Origin: Silurus meridionalis
Lineage: Eukaryota > Chordata > Actinopteri > Siluriformes > Siluridae
Direction: 5' to 3'
Length of the DNA stretch: 64,000 nucleotides
NCBI RefSeq assembly: GCF_014805685.1
Contig: NC_060893.1
Coordinates: 17,219,717-17,283,716, forward strand
Below the pieces are notes generated by a model, which saw only the letters and a program-made list of their open reading frames with translations, ran no database searches and had not been told where the DNA came from. The position numbers were made by a program, and so were the translations under genes. Shown piece after piece: positions 46,866-58,620 of the stretch (the stretch's first letter is position 1; each line of letters starts with the position of its first letter).

Positions 46866-47752
46866 CAGTGGAACCCGGTTATGTCGCCGGCCTAGGGGGC
46901 GCCAAAAAGCGTTGAGATAACCGATGATCGAGATAAACGAAAACCAATATGGCGGCAATATATTAACGTGCTTGAAATTTCTTTATGTACATGATGTGCA
47001 TTATTAAATGAGAATGTACATGCACATGTTTTTGGAGATTTTTTTACACAACAGCGTTGCCGTGATTTGTTTGATGAAGGCATGCTATAAAAATGTACAT
47101 ACATGTTTGTTAACAACAAAAGGCATAAGTGCACCAACTAACAGCAGAGATTTACCAGTATACAATACAAACCACCATCGATTCTCAAAACAAACCTTTT
47201 TATATTCTCTAACATTGTAAACACAAAGATCTCTCACAAAATCACAAAAAACTTGCGGGGTGTAGTTCGTTTTTGCAAAAAGCTAACCAGTGTCAAAATT
47301 AAATTCTCGAGTAATTTCACTCTGACACACAGCTCTGAAAAGTATCCTACACCTGTAGCATCTGTAAGGCTTGATTTTCCATCACTTCCGTGAGTTTTTC
47401 TGCGGCTGCACAGTGCCGTCTCACTACCGTATTTTCGCGTATATAAGATGCACCCTGGGTGAGGGGTATGTAAAATTTTCTATAGGACGCGTATTATATA
47501 CGCGAAAATACGGTAGTGAGATGGTGACGTGGCAAAAGCCAGCGATTGGACATGGGGATTGAGATAACCGACGTTAAGTGGCAAATTTGCCCCTCCTTGT
47601 GCTCGAGATATTAGGGTTCTTCGACATAAAAGAATCGACATAACCGATAAGAAAATGCTAAGACAAAGCGAGAATTTGGCGGTTCCACTTCAAAAACGTC
47701 GACTTAATAGGGTTGGCGAGTTAACGGAGGTCGAGATAAGTGGGTTCCACTG
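46866..47752. mobile_element. TA-flanked pogo-like MITE with a nested palindromic MITE
   Basis: The left end is CAGTGGAACCCGGTTATGTC and the right end ...gagataagtgggttccactg, sharing the CAGTGGAACCC terminal repeat. TA stands on both sides (46864-46865 and 47753-47754), the Tc1/mariner/pogo target signature. The interior repeats GAGATAACCGA motifs near both ends. No transposase is encoded; the ORFs at 46892, 47008 and 47371 match nothing known. The element is non-autonomous. Confidence 0.8.
47416..47524. mobile_element. palindromic MITE ('TACCGTATTTTCGCGTATA') nested in the pogo-like MITE
   Basis: The left arm at 47416-47445 (tctcactaccgtattttcgc gtatata) and right arm at 47495-47524 (tatatacgcgaaaatacggt agtgaga) are near-perfect inverted repeats of about 30 bp around a 49-bp centre with ggacgcg and gatgcaccctg. 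This resembles the 'ATAAG.CGCACC' short repeats of fish. Confidence 0.75.
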
Positions 47753-47794
47753 TATATCTTATCTTATCTTTTAGCATACAGTGTTGGTGCTGCT

Positions 47795-47860
47795 GTAATA
47801 TGTGAATTTCCCTCTGGGATTAATAAAATGATTCTACCTCACCCTACCCTACCTACCTAA
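47795..47860 (+). repeat. 'GAATTTCCCTCTGGGATTAATAAA' repeat tail
   Basis: A short copy of a tail sequence (gtgaatttccctctgggatt, aataaaatgattctac) that in fish usually precedes ATCT microsatellites, followed by degenerate CCTACC units. Confidence 0.55.
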
Positions 47861-48902
47861 GATAATGAATCAGACAGCCAAAATAAAGGTATCTGGTCTA
47901 AATCTGATTCAATAGCCAGATCTACATGCTACTCTATTAATCAGCTCAGTACTCCTACTTTTTCATGTGTACAACAGTCTGATTTTAACTAATGTCTTCT
48001 CCCCCTTCAAAAACATGGTGGTTTTTATTTGTGAGCTCAGGTTTTCGTTGTGCAAGAGCAGAGCAAATCAGTGTACACACTACAACCTGTGACACTTAGG
48101 AAGCAGCTATGGCACACAAGATAAACAAGGTGGTGTGTGTAATTATAAGTGATGAATTGCTGCCGATGTGTGCGGTACTAGGCCACCTTTTGCAAGGAAT
48201 CAGGAGCCTGTTTGTTATCACGCATGTTTGGGCACCAGGTGTCAGATAGTCAATGTGATGTCAGACGGGAGACCTCCCTGTCTGAACTGCAAATATGTGT
48301 TTATCAGAAGCATGAAGCTATAGACATGGCTTTGACTGACAGCTAAGGACAGCGAATAACACGCACTCAGAGTGATGGATTGCTGTGTCATGTGGGGCAG
48401 ATCCTGGTCTAAGTCAGGCTTGTCAGAAAAGACGCTGCATCATCTTGTTCTGTTCATTAAAAGGAGTTAACTAGGATGAAATGATGTGCCTGTGTGAGGG
48501 GTAGAAAGGGAAATTGATGGCGAGAGAAATGATGCAATGCAATAGGAAATGTCTCAACTAGCATTTCATTTGCCCAAATAGAGCGAGGTAGCTCTGTTAC
48601 AGCTTTTTAACCATTAGAATAATTCTTCACACCTAGTGAGATACTAAACAAGTCCCTGCAAAAGATCTCAACTATGTGCATATACAGTACAGGCAAGTAT
48701 ACTAAACCACTGCTGACAGTAAACAAGTTTGTCCGTAAGATGGTGTCCTAAAGAGTAACTTTATTTACAAGGTACATACTTTCTTTAAGATACATAATTA
48801 GGTCTTTAATAGCATTTTTGAACATTTACATTGTTTAGGGAACCATAATTGTCTTTGGAAACCAAAATGGTTTGGTAAATACAGTGCCCTGAATTTTATG
48901 TC
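47861..48902. other. intergenic DNA, GC-balanced, no repeat or ORF recognised
   Basis: Segment 48020-48610 lacks repeats, microsatellites and long ORFs. It could be conserved non-coding DNA, but this is only a guess from appearance. Confidence 0.35.
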
Positions 48903-49230
48903 CAGTGGTGTAAAGTATTTAAGTAAATCTACTTCTGTGTTGTACATTTGTACATATACTACATGTAGTGGTTTTTTTTGGCCTCTTTCTAGTTTTACTG
49001 AGTATAAAAAATATAAGCAACTTTTACACTCTACTCAACTACATTTGATTGAGTATATGTAGTTATTACTTCATTATATTTTATTTACAAAAAATGTTGC
49101 CGTTTACATTTTGCACAGCAGCTTTATCTGATACTCTAAGACTTTTACCTCAAGTCATATTGGAATTGGTAACAACTTGTAATGGAATAGGATTTGCAGT
49201 AAGGCATCTATACTTTTACTTTTCAGGTCT
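48903..49230 (+). mobile_element. 'ACTTAAGTA' MITE-type repeat, copy 3 (degenerate)
   Basis: It begins ccagtggtgtaaagtattta agtaaatc, then tttactgagtataaaaaata, caacttttacactctactca and actacatttgattgagtata, matching the common fish repeat built on CAGTGGTGTAAAGTAC and TTACTTAAG words. Confidence 0.6.
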
Positions 49231-49410
49231 TGTTCAGGTCACTCTTTATACCTCTGACCATGTCCTCATATACTCTTCCTCCTACCTCATATCCCTTTGG
49301 GGTACACCTCATCGTCTTAACAGCCTTTTTTATTCTTTCCCGCACAGCTACCTTGACACACTGTACAAATTATAAGACCTTATAGGTGCAAGTGATTAAG
49401 GAAATATAAT

Positions 49411-50130
49411 CAGTGGTGGGCTGTCAGGGACTTCTCTGCTGGCCTAAACACTATCAGAAGCACTGACCTTTATTTACAACCTAAATTCAAATATTTGTTC
49501 CATGAAATTTTATTAGTTTATTCCCAACAGTTTATTCTCTTCATTTCGTTGTGTTTCTCTTGGCTGCATTGCTTCCAGTAAGTGTATGTGGATGTTAGAT
49601 TTTTTTTGTACCAGTCAGATTTCAGCCTCTATGTGCTGCCATGTCAATCTAATCTGCCCAGGGCCTTCAAAGTCAGTAGTGCTGGCCTATTCACCTTAGT
49701 CTCTATAAAAAATAAATATGTTTCTTTAACCAATCAGATTTCACAGATTTGTCTCACAGAGCCAGCGAGCTGGCCCAGAATAGCATCAGCATTTTTCCAT
49801 CTTCTGATTGGTTGGTCAGAGGGAAACTCCAGCCAAGTTTGACTGGCAAAACACATGTGTAGCTCTCCACACATAATACATCTGAGTTAGACTTTATGCC
49901 TACTCAGAAAGATAAATTGATTTGGTCTTGGACATACTGAAAGATCTATTTTCAAGAAAAGCTAGACATCGTGAGAAGACCCCGAAGCTAGCTAGCTTAT
50001 CTCAGCCAGGAAAGGGTTTGTTCTCCACCTCCAGACCAGTGAATACGAGTGGTACCACTGGCTTTCAGCTTCTGTAAGCTTTAGTAAGATGGTAATCACC
50101 CCCTATATGCGAAATGCAGACATCCCCTTA
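49411..50130 (+). mobile_element. hAT-type transposon fragment B
   Basis: It starts CAGTGGTGGGCTGTCAGGGA, the same terminus as fragment A. It then has fish hAT interior sequence (accaatcagatttcacagat, cttctgattggttggtcaga) and the relic EIDLVLDILKDLFSRKARHR at about 49916-49975, followed by tagtaagatggtaatcaccc. Stops interrupt all frames. Confidence 0.65.
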
Positions 50131-50189
50131 ATGAAAACCTCATTCCTCAATGTCAGTAATCTCAATCAGCAGCATAATGCATCTTGCTA

Positions 50190-50483
50190 TACTTCAGCAA
50201 AGTTTTGATGAACATGAAAGAGTTCAAGATACCCTGATACCTGATCTTAATCTAATTAGGTGTCTAAGAAATGTCCTGAACAAATAAGTGAGACACAAAA
50301 GAAACACCTTGCAACTTTAAGGACCATAAGAATCTGCTTCTAGTGGCTTGGTGCAAGATACCACAGCAGTCTTGTGGAGTCCATGCCTCAAAGGGGCAGA
50401 GCTAATTTGTTGGCAAAAGGGAGGCCTACGCAATATATTGGCAAATAGTTTTAATGTTATGGCTCATCAGTGTTTATTTATTG
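50190..50483 (+). mobile_element. mariner-type transposon 3' fragment
   Basis: The order ctgatcttaatctaattagg, gtcctgaacaaataagt, cttgtggagtccatgcctca, ggcaaaagggaggcctacg and ttttaatgttatggctcatc agtgt matches the 3' end of a widespread fish mariner-like element, whose terminal words are 'TTTTAATGTTATGGCTGATC'. It is decayed and 5'-truncated. Confidence 0.7.
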
Positions 50484-51609
50484 ATGTAATTACATTTTAT
50501 TCAACATTGAATGTGGTCACAAGAAAGCTTTTAAAAATCTTGTTGTAAATTTAGATTTAGATTCTAATAAGCAACACCCCTTAAATAACATGAAGAAAAT
50601 TAGGTATTTGTGAATTTTTGTAAATATTCAAATTTAATTGGTTTTAAATTGAGTGTACATAATGCATTTTAATGACGATGAATATCAAAATGTAAAGGTT
50701 AAGGGTTGAGTAAATGTAGAAAACATCTGCAATGACAAAGCATTCTTTACAGCATATGTGCATTTTATCCCACTATAATACACTAAACACACCTTTAATG
50801 CACCAAAAGCCACAATGCATGCTAAACACAGTGCAATAGCTAGCTTAATTTCTTGTTGAAATGTTATTTGTTAGTTGACTAGCTATTTAGCAAGCAGAGT
50901 TTTTGCAAAAGAAACAGGCTGTGTAAACAACCAAAACTGCTTTAACCATAGCTGAGATGTCAGTAATGCATCTTAACACACCTGATTTAACAAAGGTAAT
51001 TTCCTATTTGCTGTGTGATAAAGTAGAAATATCTGTAAGAAACTCTAAGACATGACTTTGACACTCCTAAAATATAGCATTCTTGCTGCCAAGGGCAAGA
51101 GTATTTTGATTTAAAAGTCCACTCCCATTGTGCTGGACGTGGGTATCCGTGTGACATAACTGATTCACACTTCTGCATCATAAGGGGATACTGAACAAGG
51201 GCATAATGAAATGCTAAAACATGTTTCTGAGGCTTGCTACTGCTTTTGCTCTCTCTCTATGATTGATTTATTCAGAACAAAATGGAGTACTGCGGTCATT
51301 TTGGAATTAGATGTGGCTCATAATGTGCATGTAGTGTCCTTTCATGCTAAACCAGAAAAAAAGGTTAAAAAAAAAAAAATATAATAAAATCAACTGATGC
51401 ACCAGCAAGCAGGTTATACCCATTTATTCCCCGAGTGGATCCAACAAATTAAATTCAGCTTCTGTTTTCATTTTGAATAACCCTTTTATAGTAAAGTGGA
51501 GCAGGGGAGTCATGGTGGTTAGTCACAGTCCATTCACAGAAATTACGGTACAAGCTCTGCAGTTTGCCTTAACAATCTGCGGTAAAAATGTACATATGTA
51601 AAAGTCTGT
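50484..51609. other. intergenic AT-rich DNA, nothing recognised
   Basis: No gene or repeat recognised. Confidence 0.4.
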
Positions 51610-51617
51610 TTATATAT

Positions 51618-51760
51618 TAAGGCTGAAATGCCCAAACTAAGGCCCATGGGCCAGGGTTTCTCTGTGGTAACCTTTTTATCTGGCCAATTATGTTATATAT
51701 TAGAAAAGTGAAAATAGGCGGATTATGCAGTTTGATAAACTTTTGAAAAATGTCATGTCT
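51618..51760 (+). mobile_element. hAT/Charlie-like repeat fragment
   Basis: The string tgcccaaactaaggcccatg ggccagg resembles the terminus of ZBED/hAT-type repeats (TGCCCAAACTACGGCCCGCG), followed by tctggccaattatg. Only about 140 bp is recognisable. Confidence 0.5.
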
Positions 51761-52329
51761 CCATTTAAAGGGTCACCAAATAACTATATTAGTTGATTTA
51801 ATGTATTATTCAATTACATTAAATTGGATAGTTTCTCATAGTACTATTAGTTTCACTAATCTTGAACTTGATCTCTGAACTTTAACTAATGCAGTTTTCT
51901 TTTTATAGTTTTCTATGTACTTCTTTTTAAATATTATAAAATCATTAAAAAGAGGAACCATAGCATTCTTTTCTTTAACACTACACCAGCTTATATGGCT
52001 ATGTTTATGGCAAAAGCCAGGTTTAGTTACACAAATATAAAACTAAATCAGATGTTTGTTTAAAATTTTTTTTTCTAAAAACCTAAAACCATGGATGAAC
52101 TTGATTAACCACCTTTTCAAAAGTATCAACAGAATAAAAGTATTACATTCCAGCAAAATATGTGCAATGGACACTGGATTCTGGCAGGATAAATATTTTG
52201 GGGAATTTTCACCTGATAAAAAAAAATATCCTATCTGTCATTATGTGTAAATAACTTAATACAGCAATTATTTAAATGAAAAATTAGTCCCCCCCCCCCC
52301 CCCCCCCACACACACAATTTGTTGTAGAA
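51761..52329. other. intergenic AT-rich DNA with a poly(C) run
   Basis: A C19 run lies at 52289-52307. Nothing else recognised. Confidence 0.4.
52289..52307. repeat. poly(C) homopolymer
   Basis: Nineteen consecutive C residues followed by (CA)n; rare in such an AT-rich region. Confidence 0.97.
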
Positions 52330-52334
52330 GGATT

Positions 52335-52795
52335 TAACCATTTCTGTCCAAACAGGCTGACCAGGTGCTTTTTAATCTCATTTCAAAACTGGAGTACTGC
52401 AACTCTCTGCTGGCAGGTCTTCCTCTGGACGCTATTTGTCCACTGCAAATGATCCAAAACACTGCTGCATGACTTGTGTTCAATCTGCCCAAGTTCTCCC
52501 ACACCACCCCACTGCTGCACTCCCTTCACTGGCTTCCAGTAGCTGCATGCAGACTTATCACACCTCGCACTGCACCACTCTGCTGAGATCCTCCAGCACT
52601 GCCAGACTAGTACCACCTTCTCTCAGGGTAAGAGGTAAGTATACTTCAAGGCTCTTCTCTGTTCTGGCACCAAGGTGGTGAAATTACTTTTTTCCTATAT
52701 GTCCGAACATATATGTCCGGACATATATGTCCCTGGCTATCTTCAAGCAGCGTGTGAGGAACTACCTTTTCCTGAAGCACTTAAACTAACATTCA
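52335..52795 (+). pseudogene. LINE (non-LTR) reverse transcriptase C-terminal fragment
   Basis: Translated pieces on the plus strand read LISKLEYCNSLLAGLPLDAI, then PLQMIQNTAA and FSHTTPLLHSLHWLPVAACR, and finally SLAIFKQRVRNYLFLKH. These are the thumb and C-terminal motifs of fish LINE reverse transcriptases. A stop and frameshifts lie between, and the stretch 52690-52735 is replaced by a short tandem repeat. It is a 5'-truncated dead copy. The clade (L2/CR1/Rex-like) cannot be fixed by eye. Confidence 0.75.
52694..52735. repeat. short tandem repeat of CATATATGTCCGGA in the LINE fragment
   Basis: Three imperfect units: tatatgtccgaa, catatatgtccgga, catatatgtcc. The centre TATGTCCGGACATA is a perfect palindrome. 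Confidence 0.8.
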
Positions 52796-52935
52796 AGTTT
52801 GCTTTGTTAAATTTTTTATTTTTTTTTATTTATAAATCTTCTCAGCAGAGTTGTATGTTGACATTTTTTATAATAAATTCAATACAAATCAAATTTGAAA
52901 TATTTAGAAAAAGTACAGTTGCTTGACAAAGGGCT

Positions 52936-53534
52936 AGTAATAAGTGTCTACAGAAATTGATAAGTGTCTGCAGGTAACAGTGAAACCTGGTGGAGGTTCC
53001 TTGGAAGATTTAGGTGGTATTTCTGCAAATAGAGTTGGAGATTTGGTCAGTATTAATGCTGTCCTCAATGATAAGCAATACAGGCGGATACTTATCCAGG
53101 TGTCTGATTGGGCCTATCGAAACTTTATAAAGATGAACAAGGAGTCCTGGAAGTTACAGTTTTGGCCCTCGCATGGTCCTAATTTTAATATCTTCTAGTC
53201 TGTCTGGGACTATATGACAAGACAGAAGTATTAGAGGCAGCCTCTATCCACAGAAGATCTGTAGTTAGTTCTCCAAAATGTTTGGAACCTGCCTGCTAAG
53301 TTCATTTAAAGACTTTGTGCAAGTTTAGTGCAAACAGCTACTATATAAGAATTGATGCTGTTTTGCAGGCAAAAGGGTGCGCACACCAAATATTGATCTG
53401 ATTAGCATTTCTTTTCTGTTCATTTACTTTTCATTTTGTAAATTGCTAAAAATAAATTAACACATTTTTTGAAAGCACCCTTTCTTTACAGCATTTTTTC
53501 CACTTGTGCCTAAAACATTCACACAGTACTGCAC
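52936..53534 (+). mobile_element. Tc1-like element, 3' part ('GCACAGTACTG' terminus)
   Basis: The relic TVKPGGGSLEDLGGISANRV and VSINAVLNDKQYRRILI at 52979-53100 corresponds to the middle of a Tc1 transposase. A decayed PNFNIF near 53180 replaces the DLNIIE block. The end 'ttgtgcctaaaacattcaca cagtactgc' is the known right terminus of this fish family. The left terminus and catalytic core are missing. Confidence 0.75.
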
Positions 53535-55865
53535 ATGCATGCACAGACACACAAATGATCCAAAAAATAAAAGCTAGAAACTAAAATAGTACATAAAGGT
53601 ATTTGCATTTGTATATACTAGGTCAAAATGAAATGAAATATATAGAGTTCTACATGGAAGAGTGTTTCTCTGTTCCTTCTTTTTTTTTTTGGAAAGTGTG
53701 GGGTGAGATGCAAAAGTGTGAACCTGTTTCTGTTTTTCTGCAGTGTGTCTACTGTAATAGCATCTCATACGCATTCACACACGTGCCTACACCCACCCCT
53801 GTAGTATTAACACAGCTGTTGTGTTCAGTAGAGATACAAGTGTTCAAAATGTGACTGAGGTTCAGGTGGAATTGCATCAGAAAATCTAATGATGTTCTTT
53901 CAAAAACAACAGTCCAAGTCTAAAACTATAGGGCATTGAAAAAAAACAACAACCTTAATTACTGTTACTAATTTGCTCAAAAGTCAACATAAAAGATAAC
54001 ATAAAAGTTGTAGCATAAAGATGGTCTAGGAGTTGCTCTGTTTTACCCCTTGGCCAGATTAACTCTGACGTTTGTATTACTACTATGATCAAAATAACCC
54101 TAGAATTGCAAAACTCCACCATTTAATACCACACATGAAGTGGCTAATCTCTGGGTTTCAGCTCCACAAGTCCCAGAAAGACTCAGCTCTGCAGTGGTAA
54201 TGTTTTTTTTAAACAAGCTCATCTCTACTGGATGACAATCACTGAGGCATAGAATGAGCAGAGATAGTCATGGCTGAGCTCATCATTCACTTCCAAGAAA
54301 CTTCAGTATGGCTTTCACTTTGACAGACACAATATGAAAACTGAGTGTGTGTCTGTGTAAATCGTATGAAAGAGGAATAGTGAGTTCCAGGAGTCGTGCA
54401 GTGGCTGAAAAGAATTTTAAGATGGTCTAGGTTTCAAATTCAGCCCCACCTTTTTTTTTTTTTTTTTACAGAAAATGACAGACAGGTTCTAGAAAGGAAT
54501 AATTCAACAGATTCCTTCCTCTTATCGCAGTTTCATTTATTTACATTTTCATACTTAACATTTCTTTTAAATAGAGTTTTTAAACAATAGAAAAGAATAA
54601 TGCACTCAAATTAACTGTAAGTGATAATCTTGTAAAAGTGTGCATTCTTACTATTCATTTCCTAGAAACCAAACACTGGGAAATATTAATGAGTCAGAAA
54701 AAAACATTAAATACACTACAATGCAAAACACCACAGGACTATAGCACATACCCTACTGTCAATACAATAATACATGTAGGTGGAAAGTTCATAAAACCGC
54801 AACCATCATCACCCGACAGGCAAGCCACACAAGATTTCCAAACAATGTGCTCTGAGGCTAACTATAACAAAAGTTAAGAAAGGAAGGCAGCAATCCCTCA
54901 AAAAGTTGCAGGACAACTTGATCAACAATTGACAAAACTGTTCTGCCAAAATCTCCATTTCTGAACTTCAATGATCCTGGGTTTAGATGGCCGTTTTAAT
55001 ATTTCAAAATGATTTCAAACAAACATCCAGGATAACTCAGAGGGGTTGTGAACTCATGGGGTTGAACAGTAACTATCTTTTTAAAAAAAGTGTGAAACTA
55101 TAAGTACATCTGAGACACTCTTTCACTCTGGGGAATTAAACATAACCTACCAAGAAAAATTGGTAAAAATTGTAGCATGATGTGGATACAAATAGACTCA
55201 TTATTTGGGCATTTTAAAGTACATGTATAATTATTTAGCAGAATATTTCCACATTTGATGGACACATTTCAAGGAACTTAAAATATAAATAAATAAAAGA
55301 AGAAATGTATTGATAAGACTATCCTGATTGATGCATTTGAATTCATCTTTAGCATTACACATATAGGTCTAGACTCAGTAGCATGTACATGTATAAAGGG
55401 TTTCCCAAAAGTCTCTATACAGGGGCACCTAATACTGCACTTTTAAAGAATATGTAACTTTTCTTTTTTTAACATACATTTTCTATTTGGATTGTCATTT
55501 CCTTTTCTAAACACACAGGGTCACCACCCCCATTAATGATGAACTTCTATTAAAAGACATCTAGTCTATTAAATGTGTTTCTTGAAATTATTTAAATGCT
55601 AATGCTAATCTTTTTTCTGGCACACCATGGCATTCAGGTTTTGTCAAAGAAATTCTAAAAGATATTCTGAAAAAATGACAAACTAAGATTTTGCTTAAAA
55701 GTGGTCATAGTAGTCATAATATAGTGTTTATCCTGTAGCGTATCTACAAAGTAACAGGCATGATCACATATCTGTGGAAAGTGACTACCATCGGAATAAC
55801 ACTGATCAAAATGATCACCTCCTAATACAGACACTGCAATTGCAGGGCCACCAGGATTGTAGATG
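53535..55865. other. intergenic AT-rich DNA, nothing recognised
   Basis: Short ORFs here (53603, 54396, 54638) have no family resemblance. Confidence 0.4.
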
Positions 55866-55985
55866 ACTCCCCCAACCCCTTTACCCTCCTGCCATCTGGC
55901 CAAAGTAACTGGAGCATCTGTGCCACTATTACCAGACTCCAAAGCTGCTTCTCCCTTGAGGCAGTTAGACTACTGATCATACTCC
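55866..55985 (+). pseudogene. LINE 3' end fragment (RT C-terminus)
   Basis: The plus-strand translation NPFTLLPSGQSNWSICATIT then RLQSCFSLEAVRLL matches the extreme C-terminus of a fish LINE reverse transcriptase (typical form '...TTRLRNSFFPQAVRLLN'). It is very short and 5'-truncated. The 95-codon ORF on the opposite strand here is a shadow. Confidence 0.5.
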
Positions 55986-58230
55986 TGTCTCTGGACTAGT
56001 CAAAACCTTTCCTCAACATCCGCGTCCATATGACAATCACACAACAGCTGCACTTTAAAACTATTCCAATGGCACTCATTTCACACAGTTTGTATACTAG
56101 CATTAACATAAAGTATGTAGTTCTTCACAACATTAATGCTACTTTATTGTGTGTAACACAAAGGTCCTGGAATAATGTCGTTTTGATGTATACATTGAAG
56201 GTGAATATCCATTCAGCATGTTAAATGGTTAAATTAAATTGACTTGGATTATCAGTCTCACCACACGGATATCATAATGAACTAGTAGTGTGTTGTGTTG
56301 GCTGAAATATTAGACGGGAGAACCTGAATCTAAAGTCTATCAATAGCTTGACATTGAAGCTGTTAGGAATGAGTAATGCATCAAATTAAAGTTTTCAGTG
56401 ATCAGCATATTAGGAATGATGTGGGGCAAACTATTACACATTATATTTAGCTGCATTCTAGATGTCCCAATGCTCTCCTGCCAATCTGCAGGGTTTTCTA
56501 GAATTACCAGAAAAAGATGTAGTCCTTCCATTGCGAGAAATAGAGAAAAATAAATAAAAGGCATGCATAGTATTTTTGCTTATTTGCACCACTCTGTGTA
56601 TTTTTACTGACAATTGTACTGATGCTCATACATTTGGTTCCACAAAAGTCACAAATATTAAATGTCCTAAGCAAGTTACAGAAAATAAACTTTTAATAAT
56701 TAGACTTAATGCTAATTAGTAACCTTACATCGACTCTTTCCTCTTGGAAGGTGCAGCTTAACCCTGATATCCTATATACTGTATATACCACTTTCTTTTG
56801 GGCACAGTTATGAGAGAATTGTGCTCAGCAGTGTTTCTGGGGATTTTTGAACACTGTCAGTGCTGGGTTGAGAAATAATCCAACAAACAAAATCTCCAGC
56901 CAGCAGCAGTCCTGTGGAGAGAAACTGCCACAGATGAAGGGCTAGATGAGAGCCCACACTATGCAATACAGATTTTGTATACAGTAAGTGCCATATAGAA
57001 AACACAAAAATACTGCAGTTACATTTTTTTAAGCACATTTCTATGTATTACTTCCATCTCATCTCAACACAGTTTTTCTTATTCACTGAGCGAAACAATT
57101 AAATGTGTGCACCCCACAGAGAGATGAGAGCGTGCACTACTAAACCAAAATCAACACTGTTTAACAAGTGTTCTGATTAAACATTTGCTGTGTTCCTCGG
57201 TTTATCTTTCCATGAAAGATTTATTTGAAAATGTTTTAGAACGTGTATAGCGCATTCTCATATTTGCACAGCGCACCATGCTATGGCACGGCATAGAAAT
57301 GATTACAGAATTATAACATAAGAATGTGTATGAAAGCACCAAAGAGAAAGAGAAGGCCATAAAGTGTTTGCATATTAAATGTTGGCATTGAAAGAAGAGC
57401 CAAACCAATGTCAAGGACAGATATTCTTATACGTCCTCAGAGAGTTATTTCACATCTGTCCCCGCCACTGCCTGTCTGTAATTAATCTTAATAGACAGTT
57501 CCTTTATTTAATTCTCATGTACAGGTCACTGTGAGTCACCACTAATGAATATCTACAAAGTAAAACTTCCTGTTTTATGTAATAGGAAACTATTAAACTC
57601 TGGCTATGATTGTATTTCATATTCAGATCATGAATAGTGTTCTATAAAAATCACAGTCAGTTGTGCTTAATTCCTTACTAATAATTGCAACCTAAATCTT
57701 TCTGCTGGCCCTGAATATAGATATGGCCACTTCCTTCCTTTCTTTCTCTAACTGAAAGAGAAAGAGCAAGAACAATGATAGAGAAATTATTACACATCCT
57801 TCTTGTGAAGTGTAGCAAAATTATATTTCGGTTATGATAGCAGCCTCTAAGAGACTAACCAAATCTGAGTATACATAGAAGCATAATACCACTCCTAAAA
57901 AAACTGATATCGGCTTACCTGAAGGTATAGATGTAGTTATAGTGTTTTAAAAAAATGGCTAAGAAAGTTTTTTTCAAGCAATGTTTTAAAAAGAAGCCTG
58001 GCATCTAGAATTGGTTTATCAATTCAAATCCTGAAATTAAAAAGTCCTAACTACCATTTAAATAGATGACTTGCATATTGAAAGGTACTGTATATTGATA
58101 GGTACTCGGATTAGGAAATTATCCCAGAAATACTGTGTAATACGTGGAAATACCATTTCTGCTCTGTACACCAATTTATCACAGGGCACAATCATTTACG
58201 CAATCCTTTACAATTAGAGGGTAATTCATT
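55986..58230. other. intergenic AT-rich DNA, nothing recognised
   Basis: No ORF, exon or repeat was recognised. Confidence 0.4.
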
Positions 58231-58620
58231 GTCTTAAATTCTCCTTGCAGCATTTTTTTTTTAGATGTTTGTGGAAAACTCAAAACAGAATGCAGGAGTT
58301 TTCAACCAAATTCCCCCACTGGATAAACCAGAGTGACAGCCTTTTACAAATGTAATGAGCTGATGTGCCCTCTGTACCCCCTACATGTACCTGACCGACT
58401 GCAGCATGAAGTGTCAAAATGAAATCACTCAGGCCACGCTGAACATCTACATGTATGATGCTCAGAAATTCCTTCTGTGTATGCTGAAGGTCAGAGAGTG
58501 CATGGTGCACACACTGTTTAAACTCCTTCATGCTGAGGACTATGTGAGGGAAGATATGTGCATAGATACAATGAGAGGAAGAGAATCCATAAATAATTCA
58601 GGAAGCCATAGGTAGGAGGG
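58231..58620. other. unassigned GC-balanced segment with ORFs on both strands
   Basis: A 76-codon plus-strand ORF (58385-58615, beginning MYLTDCSMKCQNEITQATLN) and an 83-codon minus-strand ORF (58531-58280) overlap. Neither resembles a protein I know. The sequence looks less AT-biased and less repetitive than its surroundings, so it could be an old repeat, a non-coding conserved element or a lost exon. I do not call a gene. Confidence 0.3.

Noticed and set aside
55655..55942. 95-codon minus-strand ORF
   Set aside because: It is antisense to a short LINE reverse-transcriptase tail read on the plus strand.
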